A DNA stretch of 7,997 nucleotides from NCBI GenBank assembly GCA_019237515.1, contig JAFAGX010000253.1:1-7997 (forward strand), read 5' to 3'. Under the pieces are notes generated by a model. The model was not told the origin of the DNA, ran no database searches, and saw only the letters and a list, made by a program, of their open reading frames with translations. The DNA comes from Acidobacteriaceae bacterium (lineage in GTDB: Bacteria > Acidobacteriota > Terriglobia > Terriglobales > SbA1). This document shows, piece by piece, positions 6,077-7,997 of the stretch; the first letter of the stretch is position 1; every line of letters starts with the position of its first letter. A program made the position numbers and the translations under genes.

Positions 6077-6694
6077 TCGTGTTGCTTCGGCGCGCGGCCT
6101 CCATTTCATCCATGCGGGCAACCACAGAAGACTGACTAGACCAATCCCGATGAAGACCGGCCGCCAGCCAAAGCTGGTCATCAGCCACCCAACGCCGAGC
6201 GTCCCCGCAGCAGGCCCAAGTTTCATCCCCGCGATGATCGCGCCATTGGCGAAGCCACGATAATGTTCGGGCACATGCCGAGCCAGAATCTTGGAATATG
6301 AAGGGAACGCCACAGACTCGCCAACTCCGAGAATCATTCGCATCCCTAGAAGCGCGGCGAATCCGTGGACGAGGCCGGTTCCCGCCGTGGCCAGCGACCA
6401 GAGGAGAAATCCGAACGCCAGTACTCGATTGACGTCCAGGCGGTCGACAAACCATCCACAAGCCAACAAAGACGCGGTATAAGTCCAGAAGAATGACGAC
6501 AGCAGAATGCCAAGTTGCGAGGCAGAGACGCCGAACTCGGTTTTCAGAAGCGGGGCGGCGATCGAGATATTGCCGCGGTCCACGTAATTGATAAAAACGG
6601 AGATCACCAACAGAGTCAGCGCCAGCGGCAGGGCGCCGATGCGCGCTCGCTGCCTGATTTCAGTCTCGGTTGACGCAATCTGCCAACTGGCCAT
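6074..6694 (-). CDS. MFS transporter, N-terminal half (helices 1-6)
   Basis: 206 codons ending at the premature TGA. NYVDRGNIS at 36-44 gives Asp39 and Arg40, and GMRMILGVGES (117-127) gives Arg119 and Glu126. The 87-residue spacing of Asp39 and Glu126 equals that recalled for the proton-coupling pair Asp46/Glu133 of E. coli DgoT. GWFVDRLDVNR (80-90) is MFS motif A between helices 2 and 3. GFANGAIIAGMKLGPAAGT (147-165) is helix 5, with a GWRPVF start to helix 6. The ATG at 6694 is preferred over ATGs at 6724, 6715 and 6709 because GAGGA sits 8 nt upstream and the others lack a site. All key coupling residues are kept, so inactivation, if real, looks recent. Confidence 0.7.
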   Translation of the reverse strand: MASWQIASTETEIRQRARIGALPLALTLLVISVFINYVDRGNISIAAPLLKTEFGVSASQLGILLSSFFWTYTASLLACGWFVDRLDVNRVLAFGFLLWSLATAGTGLVHGFAALLGMRMILGVGESVAFPSYSKILARHVPEHYRGFANGAIIAGMKLGPAAGTLGVGWLMTSFGWRPVFIGIGLVSLLWLPAWMKWRPRAEATR

Positions 6695-6702
6695 CGGTGT
6701 AT

Positions 6703-6707
6703 TCCTC
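6703..6707 (-). promoter_or_regulatory. Shine-Dalgarno of the MFS gene
   Basis: GAGGA on the minus strand, 8 nt before the ATG at 6694. It decides the start among four in-frame ATG codons at 6724, 6715, 6709 and 6694. Confidence 0.6.
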
Positions 6708-6768
6708 ATGCGCATACGCTCCATTGGCCCAAGTGAACCGAGATCAGTCTTGCCGCTTCCCCGATATC

Positions 6769-6782
6769 ACCTCTAGTGAGGT
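6769..6782. repeat. Inverted repeat ACCTC-TAGT-GAGGT
   Basis: Perfect 5-bp arms with a 4-nt centre, about 75 bp upstream of the MFS start. A possible regulator site by position only; no second copy seen. Confidence 0.25.
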
Positions 6783-7002
6783 TCCTCCGCGCTGACGTCT
6801 TTGCTGTTTCTACTTTTTCTGTTTTGAAAGCCTAGAAGCTGGGCTATCCACCCAGTAAGGCCATCTCCCCCACGCTCGAAACCGCGCCAGAGTGGCTGTT
6901 TTTGTACGTGGCGTCAACGCAATTATTCGTAAAGCCCTCATTAACCCTTAAGTCTCGTAGCACCTATGGTTTAGGTCTTCACCATTAACTCCGCCGGAGC
7001 GC

Positions 7003-7031
7003 TTGGACTCGTTTTCAGTTGGTGATATGCT
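7003..7031 (+). promoter_or_regulatory. Putative sigma-70-type promoter of the regulator gene
   Basis: TTGGAC (7003-7008), 17-bp spacer, TATGCT (7026-7031). The -10 matches the consensus at 4 of 6 positions, the -35 at 3 of 6, and the spacing is ideal. Transcription would begin near 7038, giving a leader of about 39 nt that contains the hairpin at 7049-7064. Confidence 0.4.
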
Positions 7032-7048
7032 CTCGGAAAATTCTCCAA

Positions 7049-7071
7049 AGGGGAAAGAACCCCTCTTTTTT
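7049..7071 (+). terminator. Terminator-like hairpin with T6 just before the regulator start
   Basis: AGGGG (7049-7053), loop AAAGAA, CCCCT (7060-7064), then C and TTTTTT (7066-7071), ending only 5 nt before the ATG at 7077. A 5-bp GC-rich stem plus T tract has the shape of a weak intrinsic terminator. As it lies in the leader of the gene it precedes, it would act as an attenuator, or simply hold the only G-rich ribosome-site-like sequence (AGGGGA) in a stem. The short stem keeps confidence modest. Confidence 0.4.
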
Positions 7072-7076
7072 GCTCC

Positions 7077-7997
7077 ATGAAAGCCCTCTTCCGTTTCGGC
7101 CTATACGAAGCCAACCCAGCAACCCGGGAGCTGCTGCGAGACGGAGCCAAAATTCGCCTTCAGGAACAACCCTTCCGCTTGTTGTTGCTGCTGTTAGAAA
7201 ACCAAAGCGAAGTCGTTACGCGGGAACGGCTGCGGCAAGAACTCTGGTCCGAGGACACCTTCGTTGAATTCGAGAACAGCCTGCGGGTCGCGATCGGAAA
7301 AATCAGAGAGGCTCTTAAAGATGATGCCGAGAATCCCAGGTTTGTAGCTACTGTTCCTCGAATTGGCTATCGGTTCTTGGCGCCGGTGACCGTCGTTGAA
7401 CCTGCCCAAATAGAGAACCGCGCTCCTGATCGTGACCGAGATGTCGAGGAAAGCCAAGTATCCAAGCTCAAGCCGCCTTCAGGAGAAAAAAGACTGCTAG
7501 TGTACGCCTGCGCTCTGCTGCTAGTGGTTGGAGCCGTCTTTGCAGGTTTTCACTTTTGGCCGGTCGCGCCGATCTTGGCAAATTCCGACACCATCGTGCT
7601 GGCTGATTTTGACAACAAGACTCAGGACCCAGTCTTCGACGATACTCTGAAGCAGGCGCTCGGAGTGCAGTTAGCACAGTCACCATTCTTGAATCTGCTT
7701 TCGGACCAAAAGATAAACGCTACTCTGCGCCTGATGGGTCATGATCCTGGTGATCGGCTTACTGTGGAGCTTGCGCTAGACTTGTGTCAGCGCGCGGGCA
7801 GCAAAGCGTACATTGCAGGATCAATTGCCAGTCTGGGCACCCAATACGTGCTGGGGCTGAAAGCGGTGAATTGCCACAGCGGGGACACTCTGGCGCAGGT
7901 GCAGGCGACGGCGAATGGTAAAGAAAAAGTTCTGGACGCGCTGGGTGTGGCTGCATCGAACCTTCGTGGCGGATTGGGTGAATCGCTCGCCACAGTG
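7077..7997 (+). CDS. Membrane-anchored winged-helix regulator with TolB/TPR-type C-terminal region (runs off right edge)
   Basis: 307 codons open to the right edge; relatives continue with tetratricopeptide repeats, so the C-terminal part is missing. Residues 6-103 are an OmpR/CadC-type winged helix (Trans_reg_C) without a receiver domain: LQEQPFRLLLLLLEN (28-42) leads into helix 2, FENSLRVAIGKIREALKDD (65-83) is the recognition helix, and PRFVATVPRIGYRF (87-100) is the wing. A charged linker (about 104-138) precedes one membrane helix at 139-161. Outside, SDTIVLADFDNKTQDPVFDD (170-189) and the QLAQSPFLNLLSDQKINATL segment (198-217) match acidobacterial proteins of this architecture. It presumably senses a signal across the membrane and binds DNA from the membrane, as CadC does. 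The ATG at 7077 is the only start before an in-frame TGA at 7023; no Shine-Dalgarno at normal spacing is seen. It is divergent from the MFS gene, a possible target by position only. Confidence 0.92.
   Translation, partial: MKALFRFGLYEANPATRELLRDGAKIRLQEQPFRLLLLLLENQSEVVTRERLRQELWSEDTFVEFENSLRVAIGKIREALKDDAENPRFVATVPRIGYRFLAPVTVVEPAQIENRAPDRDRDVEESQVSKLKPPSGEKRLLVYACALLLVVGAVFAGFHFWPVAPILANSDTIVLADFDNKTQDPVFDDTLKQALGVQLAQSPFLNLLSDQKINATLRLMGHDPGDRLTVELALDLCQRAGSKAYIAGSIASLGTQYVLGLKAVNCHSGDTLAQVQATANGKEKVLDALGVAASNLRGGLGESLATV

Larger units (their letters stand above)
5366..6694 (-). pseudogene. MFS anion:cation symporter (sugar-acid type) with in-frame TGA
   Basis: Twelve-helix inner-membrane transporter of the MFS anion:cation symporter family (relatives: GudP, ExuT, DgoT; proton-coupled uptake of hexuronates, glucarate or galactonate). 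The whole 443-codon stretch is one frame, broken only by TGA at 6076-6074 (codon 207), in the loop between helices 6 and 7. Sequence on both sides continues the family pattern without any gap, so a single substitution (for example from CGA, or TGG/GGA-type codons) explains it. Genes in this window end normally at TGA, so a changed genetic code is unlikely, and no selenocysteine structure was recognised. It is the first gene of the minus-strand series, divergent from the regulator at 7077. Readthrough, a nonsense mutation and a sequencing error all remain possible. Confidence 0.82.
6695..7076. other. 382-bp divergent intergenic region
   Basis: Lies between the divergent MFS gene and the regulator and must carry both promoters. 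No open frame of note, RNA gene or riboswitch is recognised. It holds a 5-bp inverted repeat ACCTC-TAGT-GAGGT (6769-6782), a plausible promoter for the regulator (7003-7031) and a hairpin with a T tract (7049-7071). For the MFS side only a poor candidate exists (TTAAGG, 18 bp, AATAAT on the minus strand around 6924-6953), which I do not call. Confidence 0.6.

Noticed and set aside
6045..6461. 138-codon minus-strand frame overlapping the MFS break, ending in MILGMPGIDR
   Set aside because: It is out of frame with the MFS protein over a well-conserved region. It does not bridge the TGA, since both halves are already in the same frame.
1..7997. Mobile elements, CRISPR arrays, tRNA or rRNA genes
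   Set aside because: No transposase or integrase motifs, no spaced direct repeats and no cloverleaf-like sequence were found in the stretches not occupied by genes.

Overview
The window most resembles a chromosomal segment of an acidobacterium (Acidobacteriota, probably a soil lineage). Two genes point there. One is an Oar-like TonB-dependent receptor with an N-terminal carboxypeptidase-regulatory domain. The other is a membrane-anchored regulator joining a CadC-type winged helix to a TolB/TPR-like periplasmic domain. Both families are strongly expanded in that phylum. This assignment rests on protein style, not on a marker gene. No rRNA, tRNA, CRISPR array, transposase or integrase is visible.

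Layout: five genes lie head to tail on the minus strand and one lies divergently on the plus strand. In minus-strand order they are: an MFS transporter of the anion:cation symporter type (6694 to 5366), a class I SAM-dependent methyltransferase (5320 to 4478), a DAACS-type dicarboxylate/amino acid:cation symporter (4376 to 3100), a secreted cyanophycinase-family peptidase (3004 to 2006), and the receptor (1652, running off the left edge). The gaps are 45, 101, 95 and 353 bp. The first two genes could share a transcript. The later gaps are large enough for separate promoters. The divergent regulator starts at 7077 behind a 382-bp intergenic region and runs off the right edge.

The main observation is that both transporters are interrupted. 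The MFS gene is intact in one frame except for a single in-frame TGA (6076-6074), placed in the loop between its sixth and seventh membrane helices. The DAACS gene changes reading frame between about 3765 and 3741, and the conserved sequence at that point is also lost. The methyltransferase and peptidase between and beside them look intact. This is either a locus losing its transport functions or a sequence with local errors, and the two breaks differ in kind.

Functional reading (inference): the secreted peptidase has the full set of expected S51 catalytic residues and would cut an Asp- or Arg-rich polymer or peptide outside the cytoplasm. The neighbouring DAACS transporter belongs to a family that imports acidic amino acids and dicarboxylates, and the receptor would admit a polymeric or oligomeric ligand across the outer membrane. 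Together they could be a peptide- or cyanophycin-scavenging neighbourhood, but no isoaspartyl dipeptidase is present and the link is only by position. I see no clearly novel system. The features most worth following are the two broken transporters, the altered binding motif in the DAACS protein, and a terminator-like hairpin directly before the regulator's start codon.
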